A DNA stretch of 64,000 nucleotides, from assembly GCF_023208015.1 (NCBI RefSeq), contig NZ_CP051627.1, positions 3,640,422 through 3,704,421 of the forward strand, in the 5' to 3' direction. Below the pieces are notes generated by a model. The model was not told the DNA's origin and searched no databases. It was given only the letters and a program-made list of their open reading frames with translations. The translations under genes were made by a program, and so were the position numbers. The stretch is from Thermobifida alba. Lineage in GTDB: Bacteria; Actinomycetota; Actinomycetes; Streptosporangiales; Streptosporangiaceae. The stretch's first letter is position 1; each line of letters starts with the position of its first letter. Below are positions 36,033-43,908 of the stretch, piece after piece.

Positions 36033-36833
36033 TCATCCCGCCGCTCCTCGCGCCCCCGTGGGGCTGTCCGCCGACGCGTCCGCGACCAGGGCCCGCACCT
36101 CGGGACGGCGTCCGGACACCCCGACCGCGAAGACCACGTCGACCGTCCGCTCCCCGTCCCGTCCGGCGAACCGGGCCAGCCACCAGCATCCGTGCCGCCA
36201 GACGTCCACCGGTTCGGCCGAGACCAGCAGGCGCCGCCGCTCCCGCCACTCCCCGCTGGCCCGCAGCCGCCGCAGCATCCGCGTGCGTGACACCTCGCGC
36301 AGCTCGCACGGGACAGGGGAGCGCATCCGCCTCCCGAGCTCCCGGAGCTCCGGGGACAGCGCCGCGACGACCGCGACCTCCGCGGCCAGCAGCCCCCAGT
36401 GCCAGGGGGAGGAGTCGGCCAGTACCGCCCAACCGGAGCGGGGCAGCCCGATCGTGGCCGCCGCCGCGGCGAGGAACAGGCCGCTGCGGGTCAGACTGCG
36501 CCATCCGACGGGTTCGGTGCTCAGTCCGCCGAAACAGCCGCACCCCAGCTCCGGATCACGTCTGCGCAACCGGAGGAGGGCGACCAGGCCGACGGCGAAC
36601 ATCGCGGCGCAGACCACCCGGGCGGCCTGCGCGACCGGTCCGGCCAGGGCCAGCAGCGCCACCGCCAGCACAGCCTCCAGCACCGCGTGGGCCAGTGAGA
36701 ACGGCTGGCGCAGAGCCACGGGGAGCAGCACCGCCGGCCCCTGGGGGGTGCGATCCGCCGCCTTGGCCGCGGCGCCGAGCAGCAGCACGGCGGCCAGGAT
36801 CCACAACTGGGTCTCACGGAACGTCTCGATCAC
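36033..36833 (-). CDS. MauE/DoxX-like membrane protein
   Basis: The 266-residue protein has four to five helices in the first 160 residues, with CGCFGG (about residue 100) after DPELG. This Cys-x-Cys loop is typical of MauE-type membrane proteins that help form disulfides during methylamine dehydrogenase maturation. A C-terminal domain (about 170-265) is basic and soluble. The GTG start overlaps the stop of the cysteine-rich protein by 4 nt, so the two are coupled. The likely role is thiol-disulfide exchange at the membrane, possibly serving the partner (inference). Confidence 0.75.
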   Translation of the reverse strand: MIETFRETQLWILAAVLLLGAAAKAADRTPQGPAVLLPVALRQPFSLAHAVLEAVLAVALLALAGPVAQAARVVCAAMFAVGLVALLRLRRRDPELGCGCFGGLSTEPVGWRSLTRSGLFLAAAAATIGLPRSGWAVLADSSPWHWGLLAAEVAVVAALSPELRELGRRMRSPVPCELREVSRTRMLRRLRASGEWRERRRLLVSAEPVDVWRHGCWWLARFAGRDGERTVDVVFAVGVSGRRPEVRALVADASADSPTGARGAAG

Positions 36834-37801
36834 GGTCCACCTGCGGTCAGGGTCGCGGTACAGCACCCGGTCTCGGGCTGTCCGCCCAACGCCACGAAGG
36901 CGGCGAGGGTCAGTTCGGCGATCCGGCCGCTGGCCGGGGAGTCGCAGACGGTGCAGCGGTCGCAGAAGTGGCTGGCGGCCGCACCGCAGGCCACCACGGG
37001 AAGCACCGCGGCGGTCCGGGCGCACTCGTTGACCAGGCGGACCGTCGCGCCGAGGGACAGCAGCGGCAGCGGCGCGCACGAGGTCGCCCGGTCGCAGACC
37101 GGACCGCAGTCACCGGTCCGGTCCAGGGCCGGGTAGGCCACACCCATGAGCGTGCCCCGCGCGTCGGCGTGGACGTCGCGGCCCAGCACCGGGTCGTACC
37201 AGGCGGCCGTCCCCGTCACCCGCATGCTCCCCCGGTTCGTCGGGGGGCGCCGCGGCGTCTCCACGACGGGGTAGGGCGGCTGGGTGGTCGCGGGCACGAG
37301 GGCGCGGACGGCGTCGCCGTCGCGCACGCCGACGGCGTCGAACAGGTATCCCGGTTCCAGGCGGGGGTGGCGTACCCGCATCCGGCCGGAGGCCCGGTAC
37401 GGGATGGCCACGGTGACCGGGGCGCGGTCGTGTCCGGTGGCGACCTCCAGGGTGTCGCCGTCGGCCGCGGTGATCACCCCGGCGGCCCGGGCGAGGTCCG
37501 CCCAGACCCGCTCGACGACGAGCTCGGCTCCGGGCACGCAGCGCAGCAGCACGTCCTGGCCGGGGCGCAGGTCGCGGGCCGCGCGGTCGCCGCCGTGCCA
37601 GAAGGTCGTCTGCGGGGTGAGGATGAAGCGCCGCTCGCCGCCGGGGGTGGCCAGGCCGAGCATGTGCGGGCTGATGTCGGTGAGCGTTCCCCGGACGACG
37701 TGGGCGGGGGCGGGGTCGGGTTCCGGTGCCGCGGCCGGGCCGAGCAGGGCGGCGGTCATGCGGCGACGGTCGTGTCCCTCCGCTGCCAGGTCCGCTGCCA
37801 C
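36830..37801 (-). CDS. cysteine-rich protein with beta-barrel repeats and DPBB-like C-terminus
   Basis: The 323-residue protein starts at a GTG with GGAGAGGA. The N-terminal part carries two strand-rich units (about 20-90 and 95-165) resembling DUF5666/OB-type barrels. The last 110 residues have ten Cys (DCGPVC, TSC, NEC, ACG, HFCDRCTVC, GCC) and end SGRIAELTLAAFVALGG, which resembles a double-psi beta-barrel (RlpA/expansin-like) with the Asp of CDRC in the active-site position. No signal peptide is seen at the N-terminus, which is odd for a disulfide-rich protein. It is coupled to a MauE-like protein. A quinone-cofactor light-chain-like fold is a weaker alternative. Confidence 0.5.
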   Translation of the reverse strand: MAADLAAEGHDRRRMTAALLGPAAAPEPDPAPAHVVRGTLTDISPHMLGLATPGGERRFILTPQTTFWHGGDRAARDLRPGQDVLLRCVPGAELVVERVWADLARAAGVITAADGDTLEVATGHDRAPVTVAIPYRASGRMRVRHPRLEPGYLFDAVGVRDGDAVRALVPATTQPPYPVVETPRRPPTNRGSMRVTGTAAWYDPVLGRDVHADARGTLMGVAYPALDRTGDCGPVCDRATSCAPLPLLSLGATVRLVNECARTAAVLPVVACGAAASHFCDRCTVCDSPASGRIAELTLAAFVALGGQPETGCCTATLTAGGP

Positions 37802-38131
37802 GAGTGCGTCCTCTCCACTGGGGGTCGGCGCGGCGTCGTGCCGCTGTCCACACGCTGTGGAAACCACCTCCCATTCTCCCCCAGGGCCGGAGCCGGCCGG
37901 GCGGAGACCGTCCCTGACGTGCGCCGTCGGCGGGGGGAGGCGTCCGGCGCGGCTCCCGGAGCGCCGCACCGGCCCCACAGACGACGACGCCGGATTCCAC
38001 GGGACCGCGGCGCCTTCCGACCTGTTTGTCAGAAGATGCCCCCGAACAGGGCAAACGATGACGCTTCCCATGTCACAGTGAAGAACGTGGTGATGTGACC
38101 GAAAACACGTACCTCGGGGGTCGGTGGTCGT

Positions 38132-38647
38132 GTGAACGAAGCGACGCGAGCCACGTACGACGAGTTCACCGAGTACGTGCGGCGCCGCGGTCCCGCACTG
38201 CGGCGCATGGCTCGGTCGCTGACCAGCAACGACGCCGACGCCGAGGACCTGCTCCAGGCCGCCCTGATCAAGACCTTCTTCGCCTGGGACCGCATCACCA
38301 GCCCGAGCGCCCGGGACGGGTACGTGCGCCGCGCGATGGTCAACACGCAGATCTCCGAGTGGCGGCGGCGGCATCTGGACGTCTACCCCACCGACGAGAT
38401 CCCCGAGCAGCGGATCGACGACCCGAGTTGGCGCACCGACCTGGCCGACACCGTCAACCGCGCGGTCAACCGGCTGCCGCACCGGCAGCGGCTGGCCGTG
38501 ATCCTGCGCTACTACGAGGACCTGTCCGAGACCGAGATCGCCTCTGTGCTGGGCGTGAGCGTCGGCACGGTCAAGAGCACCGTCTCCCGCGCCGTGGCCA
38601 AACTACGCCACGACGCCGACCTGGTCATCGAGCGCACGACCCCCTGA
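38132..38647 (+). CDS. SigE-family ECF RNA polymerase sigma factor
   Basis: The 171-residue protein has a region 2 (about 15-80) with DAEDLLQAALIKTFFAWDRI and region 4 (about 110-165) with RLPHRQRLAVILRYYEDLSE and ASVLGVSVGTVKSTVSRA. It has the compact two-domain layout of ECF/SigE factors, and the lack of a region 1 or 3 is typical. No anti-sigma gene follows; tRNA-Ser lies 64 nt downstream. GTG start. Target promoters unknown. Confidence 0.93.
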   Translation: MNEATRATYDEFTEYVRRRGPALRRMARSLTSNDADAEDLLQAALIKTFFAWDRITSPSARDGYVRRAMVNTQISEWRRRHLDVYPTDEIPEQRIDDPSWRTDLADTVNRAVNRLPHRQRLAVILRYYEDLSETEIASVLGVSVGTVKSTVSRAVAKLRHDADLVIERTTP

Positions 38648-38711
38648 CCACAGCGGTGCGCGCTTTTGTTTTGCACCTTGGCCCCTTCTCTCTGTACGCT
38701 TGTCCCAGCCA

Positions 38712-38800
38712 GGAGGATTCGCCTAGTCCGGTCTATGGCGCCGCACTGCTAATGCGGTTAGGGCTCACGCCCTTCCGGGGTTCAAATCCCCGATCCTCCG
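38712..38800 (+). tRNA. tRNA-Ser(GCT)
   Basis: The acceptor stem GGAGGAT (38712-38718) pairs with ATCCTCC (38793-38799), with a G discriminator at 38800. The anticodon stem CCGCA/TGCGG encloses loop CTGCTAA (anticodon GCT, 38748-38750). A long variable arm follows (class II), with T arm GGGGTTCAAATCCCC. No encoded CCA. Reads Ser codons AGC/AGU. Confidence 0.97.
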
Positions 38801-38808
38801 CGCTGCGA

Positions 38809-38839
38809 AGCCGGGCCCCGACCCTGTCGGGGCCCGGCT
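38809..38839 (+). terminator. tRNA-Ser terminator
   Basis: 13-bp perfect stem (38809-38821 with 38827-38839), 5-nt loop, then CTTCTTGTT tail. Confidence 0.9.
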
Positions 38840-39856
38840 CTTCTTGTTGCCCCGACCGCCCTGCCTCCCCGGGCCGCACCCGCCCCGGGGCCTGGCCGCC
38901 GAGCCGCCGCGGCGGGCCGGCCCCGGACGTCCGCGGCGGGCCCGGCCAGGCCGCCGCCGTTTCCCGGCGCGCCGGGGCAGCCCGCCCGCGCCCACCGCGA
39001 CGCCGGCCGCCGGACCGCGGCGCACGACTCCGGATCCGGAATTCCGCGGTCCGCCGGCCGCGGAACGCGGGCGAGACGTCCGTCCCCGAAGCGGCGGGAC
39101 CGGGCGGTCTCCCGTTCGCGAACGGCCGTCGGCTCCGCATCTCGATACGGCCGCCGCCGGCCCGGGATTTTCTTTCCGGTCGGTAGAGAAACGTCGTCCT
39201 CCCGCGCGCACCGGGGCGGCCGAAAAGAGACCGTGAACTGTCCGAACGAGGACTCCGGCGGGGGAAATGGCCCGGTGTCCCGTGCCGTCGCCCGGCCGAC
39301 AGCGGCGCCCGTGGAATCGGGGCGGCGACCGAAGGCGTGCGCCGTCGCGATTCCCCTCCGGCCGACGGCCTCCGACCGGCCCACCCCGGACCCCGCACCT
39401 CAAAAATCCCTGTGACCAGCGGTTTCCTTGCGGGAAAGCGCGGCCACTCATCCCCTGCGGCTCCGCCTCCGGGAACTCCGGGCCCACCGCGGGATTTTTG
39501 GACACACACCACCCGCAGTTAAGGACAAACCAGGCAAACAATGAACTAATCCCACATTTCCCCAACCCTCGGTCCGCCAGGAAAGAGAAAGGGCAGGTCA
39601 TCCGCCACAGCCACTACGGCATCCTGCAGAGAATTCGGAAATATTGCGCTACACCCCCCTCTGGGCATTATGTGGTGTTAAGATCCACTACTCGAATGCC
39701 AGAAGCACATATTCGGAAATTCCTGTCGCCTATCAGCCCGGCCCGAACGATTTCCGCGCACGGCACAACCGTCACGGAACCGCACCGGACCCGCAGCCTC
39801 CGAGGACGCACCGCCCGCCTCCCCTCCCGCTGTCCCTCCGCCCGTGCCGAGATGTG
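38840..39856 (+). promoter_or_regulatory. about 1-kb non-coding leader before the P450 pair
   Basis: Frames across here are shadows with no recognisable family. Base composition drops toward 39500-39740 (several A/T runs such as GGAAATATTGCGC), unlike the surrounding window. It probably holds the P450 promoter. I found no RNA family and no repeat of the tRNA-Ser 3' end that would mark an attachment site. Confidence 0.5.
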
Positions 39857-41227
39857 ATGCCCATGAGCCGCCCTTCCTCTCCCACCCCCGTGGTCCGCCT
39901 CTACGAGACCACCGACCCCAGCGCCCTGTGGCCCGAGCTGCTGAAGAAGTACGGGGAGATCGCCCCGGTCGAACTGGAGCCGGGCGTCCACGGATGGCTG
40001 CTGCTGTCCTGGCGGCTCAACTGGGAGGTCATGCGCGACCACCAGACCTACGCCCGCGACCCCGACCGCTGGGCCGCCATGACCGACGGCCGGATCGGTC
40101 CGCAGTCCCCGCTGCGCATCCTGTTCGGCAAGTACCAGTCGGCGCTGTACTCCGACGGAGCCGAGCACGAGCGGTACCGGAACGCACTGCTCACCGCACT
40201 GAAATCGCTGACCTTCTCCCAGGTCGTCCAGCACATCACCGCGGCCGCCGACCAGCTCATCGACGCCTTCTGCCTGCACGGCAAGGCCGACCTGGTCACC
40301 CAGTACACCCGCCAGCTCCCGGTCACCGTGCTGTGCCGCCTGTTCGGCCTCGGCCCGGCCGAGGTCATGCGCATCTGCCTGGAGATGCAGGCCATGTGGG
40401 GCGAAGGGCCGGACGCCTTCCCCGCCCGCCTCCGCATCGCGGAGATGCTCACCGACCTGGCCCGGAGGCGCCGCCGCGCCCCCGGCAACGACCTGGCCTC
40501 CTCCCTGGTCGCCCAGGGGCTGAGCGACGTCGAGGTCCGCGACAACCTGCTGCTGATCATCGCCGCGGCCGACGACCCGGTCACCCACCTCATCGGCAAC
40601 ACCATCCGGATGCTGCTCGTCGACTCCGGAGTCCGGGCCCGACTCGCCACCTCGTCGACGCTGATCGCGGAGACCGTCAACACCGCGCTGTGGACCGACC
40701 CGCCCCTGCAGACCCTCATCGGCCGCTATCCGGTGCAGGACGTGCGGCTGGCCGGCGCCCACGTCCGCGCCGGGGACTGCCTGGTGCTGGGCTTCGCCGC
40801 GGCCAGCCTCGACCTGATGGCCCGCAGCGGACCGGACGCGATGCTCACCAACCGCGCCCACCTGACCTGGGGCGTGGGCCCCCACACCTGTCCCGTTCGC
40901 GGTCAGGACATGGCCCTGGCCATCGCCGAGACCGCCGTGGACCGGCTGCTGCGCCGACTCCCCGACCTGGCGCTGAGCGTCCCCCCGGACCAGCTGCGCT
41001 GGCGCCCCTCGCTGACCGTCCGCGGCCTGGAGGCGCTGCCCGTCCGTTTCACCCCTGTCCCCGTCAGCAACCCCGGAGGAACCTCATGGGACACCCCCGC
41101 CGCCCCCACACCATCCATCTCGACCCCGCCGGCAGAGTCGACATCCCCGCCCAAAGACGCGAATTCCTCGAAAAAGGCCCGCTGGTACGGGTGGCTTTTC
41201 CCGGGGACCTGGAGGTCTGGGCACTGA
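39857..41227 (+). CDS. cytochrome P450 lacking ExxR (CYP157-like)
   Basis: The P450 has about 456 residues. Heme ligand: WGVGPHTCPVRG (Cys343 counted from the inner ATG at 39863). The I-helix reads IIAAADDPVTH, lacking the usual acid-Thr. The K-helix has ETVNTALWTDPP, so the normally invariant ExxR is ETVN. Loss of this Arg, followed by an A-L-W-x-DPP run, is the feature reported for CYP157 enzymes. The C-terminus continues about 60 Pro/Ser-rich residues past the P450 end and overlaps the next gene by 142 nt. ATG at 39857 or 39863, with weak sites. Substrate unknown; it may be a structural or redox partner of the next P450. Confidence 0.85.
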   Translation: MPMSRPSSPTPVVRLYETTDPSALWPELLKKYGEIAPVELEPGVHGWLLLSWRLNWEVMRDHQTYARDPDRWAAMTDGRIGPQSPLRILFGKYQSALYSDGAEHERYRNALLTALKSLTFSQVVQHITAAADQLIDAFCLHGKADLVTQYTRQLPVTVLCRLFGLGPAEVMRICLEMQAMWGEGPDAFPARLRIAEMLTDLARRRRRAPGNDLASSLVAQGLSDVEVRDNLLLIIAAADDPVTHLIGNTIRMLLVDSGVRARLATSSTLIAETVNTALWTDPPLQTLIGRYPVQDVRLAGAHVRAGDCLVLGFAAASLDLMARSGPDAMLTNRAHLTWGVGPHTCPVRGQDMALAIAETAVDRLLRRLPDLALSVPPDQLRWRPSLTVRGLEALPVRFTPVPVSNPGGTSWDTPAAPTPSISTPPAESTSPPKDANSSKKARWYGWLFPGTWRSGH

Positions 41228-42294
41228 CCCACGACGCGCCGCTGCGGGAGGCGATGGCCGACGAGTCCGTCTTCGTCCGCGGCTGGCGCAACTGGCGCCC
41301 CCTGATGGCCGGTGAGGTCGACCCCCACCACCCCGTCGCCAACATGCTGCGCGTGGAGTCGATGCTGGCCCGTTCCGGAGCGGACCACAAGCGCATGCGC
41401 GGCCTGGTCCAGTCCGCCTTCACCCGCCGCCGCGTCGAGGACCTCCGCCCCCGCATCGAGGCCATCACCGGGGAACTGCTGGACCGCATGGCCGAGAGCG
41501 ACGGAACCGTCGATCTCAAGGCGGCCTACTCCTTCCCCCTGCCCATCCGCGTCATCAGCGACCTCCTCGGCCTCGACGAGGAGGACCACCTCACCCTGCA
41601 GACCCTGGTGGGACGCACCCTCTCCGGCACCGATCCCGACGCCAACACCGACGCGTTCGCCTTTGTCGCGTCCCTGATCGAGGCCAAGCGGAAGGACCCG
41701 GACGACGGTCTGATCAGCGCGATGATCAACGCGCGCGCCGAGGACGGCGACCGGCTCAGCGAGACCGAGCTGATCCACAACACGCTGCTGCTCATCATCG
41801 GCGGCTTCGAGACCACGATGGGCATGATCAGCAACTCGGTGCAGCTGCTGCTCACCCATCCGGACCAGCTGGAACTGCTGCGCACCGGTCAGGTGTCGTG
41901 GGAGAACGCCATCGAGGAGTGCCTGCGTTTCGAGTCGTCGGTGGTCATGCTGCCGTTCCTGTACACCACGCGGGACGTGGAGATCGACGGCATCACCATC
42001 CCCGCCGGGGACGCCGTGCTGCTCTCCTTCGGCTCGGCCAACCGGGACCCGCGGGCCCACGACGATCCCGACCGCTTCGACATCACCCGTCCGAAGATCC
42101 GGCACATGGCGTTCGGCCACGGGGCGCACCTCTGCCTGGGAGCCGCGCTGGCCCGGTTGGAGTTGCTGATCGCGCTTCCCGCGCTGTTCACGCGCTTCCC
42201 CGAGATCTCCCTGGTCGGTGAGGCCCCGCCCACGCCCACGGTCTTCATGAACCACCCGCTGGCCCGCCCCGTGCTGCTGCGTCCGACTCCCTGA
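41086..42294 (+). CDS. cytochrome P450 (CYP154-like)
   Basis: The 402-residue P450 is complete: I-helix GGFETTMGM (239-247), K-helix EECLR (Glu278, Arg281), and heme loop FGHGAHLCLGAAL (Cys350). The N-terminus (PLVRVAFPGDLEVWALTHD) and the C-helix GADHKRMRGLVQSAFT resemble CYP154 proteins, commonly paired with CYP157 in actinomycete conservons. ATG follows GGAGGA and lies inside the upstream gene. No conservon cvnA-D genes (kinase, roadblock, DUF742, GTPase) are near. Ferredoxin genes are also absent, so partner and substrate are unknown. Confidence 0.88.
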   Translation: MGHPRRPHTIHLDPAGRVDIPAQRREFLEKGPLVRVAFPGDLEVWALTHDAPLREAMADESVFVRGWRNWRPLMAGEVDPHHPVANMLRVESMLARSGADHKRMRGLVQSAFTRRRVEDLRPRIEAITGELLDRMAESDGTVDLKAAYSFPLPIRVISDLLGLDEEDHLTLQTLVGRTLSGTDPDANTDAFAFVASLIEAKRKDPDDGLISAMINARAEDGDRLSETELIHNTLLLIIGGFETTMGMISNSVQLLLTHPDQLELLRTGQVSWENAIEECLRFESSVVMLPFLYTTRDVEIDGITIPAGDAVLLSFGSANRDPRAHDDPDRFDITRPKIRHMAFGHGAHLCLGAALARLELLIALPALFTRFPEISLVGEAPPTPTVFMNHPLARPVLLRPTP

Positions 42295-42322
42295 CCGTTC
42301 TCCCGGTTCTCCAGAGGGAGAC

Positions 42323-42384
42323 ACACCAGGGGCCGGGAACGCCGTCTTGGCGGTCGGCCCGCCGTCGGCCCCGGCCCCTGGTGT
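42323..42384. terminator. bidirectional hairpin between P450 and lsr2
   Basis: 15-bp perfect stem (42323-42337 with 42370-42384) around a 32-nt loop that can form its own inner stem. It serves two convergent genes. Confidence 0.7.
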
Positions 42385-42402
42385 CCCGGTGTGCGGTACG
42401 GA

Positions 42403-42735
42403 TCAGCCGTGCGTCGCGAGGTACTCGTCGACGATCGCCTGGGGAATGCGTCCCCGGTCGCTGACCTGCTTGCCCGCGGCCTTGGCCCACGCCCGGATCT
42501 CGGCGCTGCGGTCCCTGCCGGACGCGCCGCGCTGCTTCCCCCGGGAGGTGTTGCGCTTGGTCGGGGCCCTGCGGGCCGCCTCGACGAACGGCGCGAGCGC
42601 GGAGCGGAGCTTCGCCGCGTTATCGCTGCTGAGGTCGATCTCGTAGGCGGAGCCGTCGATCCCGAACGAGACCGTTTCCTCGGCCTCTCCGCCATCGAGG
42701 TCGTCGATGAGAAGCACCTGAACCTTCTGCGCCAT
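42403..42735 (-). CDS. lsr2: Lsr2-type nucleoid-associated protein
   Basis: The 110-residue protein has an N-terminal oligomerisation domain (1-60, KVQVLLIDDLDGGEAEETVS) and a C-terminal DNA-binding domain with RGR (SDRGRIPQAI) after RSAEIRAWAK. Lsr2 silences and bridges AT-rich DNA in actinobacteria, in the manner of H-NS. The start at the ATG of MAQKV gives the usual length; an ATG at 42750 is open. An AT-rich stretch lies just upstream, a possible self-target. Confidence 0.93.
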   Translation of the reverse strand: MAQKVQVLLIDDLDGGEAEETVSFGIDGSAYEIDLSSDNAAKLRSALAPFVEAARRAPTKRNTSRGKQRGASGRDRSAEIRAWAKAAGKQVSDRGRIPQAIVDEYLATHG

Positions 42736-43106
42736 GGGGACGGTCTCCATCCATCGGTAAGAGAGACTTCGGATACCAGACAGGTGATCTGGATAACTTC
42801 AACAGAATGTCAGGTTTTTCCGGACCGCACGGCATCCCGTATTACGATCTTTATCTTTTCTATAAGATTTCGATAGATCGGAGGCCGTTTCAGGGTCCGT
42901 TTAGAAAACCGGGTCCATTTTACCGGTCAAGTCGGGACGGGAGGACACGCAGACCGGGCCACCTCACCGGACTCCCGCCAATCACGGCAGAACAGTGAAC
43001 CTCCCGACAGGTCCGAAAATGGGATTGGCCGGATTCGGCCTCCGGTCCCTCCCGCGGGCCGCCGTGCCCCGCACGGCCGTTCCGGCCGCCCCCGAAGGGG
43101 TATCCG
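42736..43106 (-). promoter_or_regulatory. lsr2 upstream region, AT-rich
   Basis: From about 42770 to 42940 the composition falls far below the GC-rich background (ATCTTTATCTTTTCTATAAG and AGAAAACC-type runs). It sits between lsr2 and the PPOX gene, both transcribed leftward, and should contain the lsr2 promoter. No gene was seen. Confidence 0.55.
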
Positions 43107-43739
43107 TCAGTAGAGCCCCCCGGTGTACTCCTCGGCGTAGAAGCGCTCGATCGCCTCCAGCGGCTCGTCCCGGCGCTCCATGTCCTTGGCGATCCGCGCC
43201 CGCGACGGCAGTGCGTCGGGGCGCCAGGTCTCCGGCCGCCACAGCGAGGAGCGGAGGAAGGCCTTCGCGCAGTGGTGGAACACCTCCTCGACCTCGACGA
43301 GCAGGGCGAGCGCGGGCCGCTTCCCCCGGACGGCCATCGCGTCGAAGAACGGCGCGTCCCGCAGCACCCTGGCGCGGCCGTTGATCCGCAGCGTGTCGCC
43401 CCGTCCGGGAATCAGGTAGACCAGGCCGACGTGGGGATTGGCCAGCACGTTCCGGAAACCGTCGAACCTGCGGTTGCCCCTGCGGTCGGGAATGGCGATC
43501 GTGGTGTCGTCGAGAACCAGCGTGAAACCGGGCGGATCGCCCTTGGGGGAGACGTCGCACCGGCCGTTCGCGTCGGACGTCGCGATGAGGCAGAAAGGGG
43601 AGGCGGCCAGCCACTCCCGGTCGAGTTCGTGCAGTGCCGTGCGCTCTTTGGCCAGGGCCTGCGGGGCCGGGGCGCCGAGCAGCTCCGTGAGTTCCTCCTC
43701 CGAGGTGACCTCCGCCAGACCGCTTTCTTCCACAACCAC
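43107..43739 (-). CDS. MSMEG_1061-family FMN-dependent PPOX-type flavoprotein
   Basis: The 210-residue protein has a split-barrel flavin fold. FCLIATSDANGRCDVSPKGDPPGF, broken at its centre, gives the FMN phosphate site; RRGNRRFDGFRNVLANPHVGLVYL and RGDTLRINGRARVL are the second and third blocks typical of PPOX proteins related to pyridoxamine oxidase. The C-terminus has VFHHCAKAFLRSSLW. Relatives bind F420 or FMN and include nitro-reducers. No partner is visible. Function unknown. Confidence 0.85.
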   Translation of the reverse strand: MVVEESGLAEVTSEEELTELLGAPAPQALAKERTALHELDREWLAASPFCLIATSDANGRCDVSPKGDPPGFTLVLDDTTIAIPDRRGNRRFDGFRNVLANPHVGLVYLIPGRGDTLRINGRARVLRDAPFFDAMAVRGKRPALALLVEVEEVFHHCAKAFLRSSLWRPETWRPDALPSRARIAKDMERRDEPLEAIERFYAEEYTGGLY

Positions 43740-43908
43740 TCCCCGACGGCGACCACGGCTGACGGCCAGAGTAGCCCTTAAGCGGTTCAGGAAGCACCTC
43801 TTTTCCCGGACTGCTTCGCGACGGCAGCCCGGAGCGGTTCCCGCCCCCGGACATCCCCGTCGGCGCCGGACCGCCGTCCGGTGCGGTCCGGCGCCGACGG
43901 GGACCGCG

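Noticed and set aside
38733-39601. Long minus-strand frames across the tRNA-Ser gene and leader
   Set aside because: They run through the tRNA and terminator and are Arg/Pro-rich shadows.
38712-42735. Integrated island at tRNA-Ser
   Set aside because: No integrase and no repeat of the tRNA 3' end were found.
42807-42998. Small ORF in the AT-rich region upstream of lsr2
   Set aside because: No ribosome-binding site or recognisable sequence; looks like intergenic DNA.
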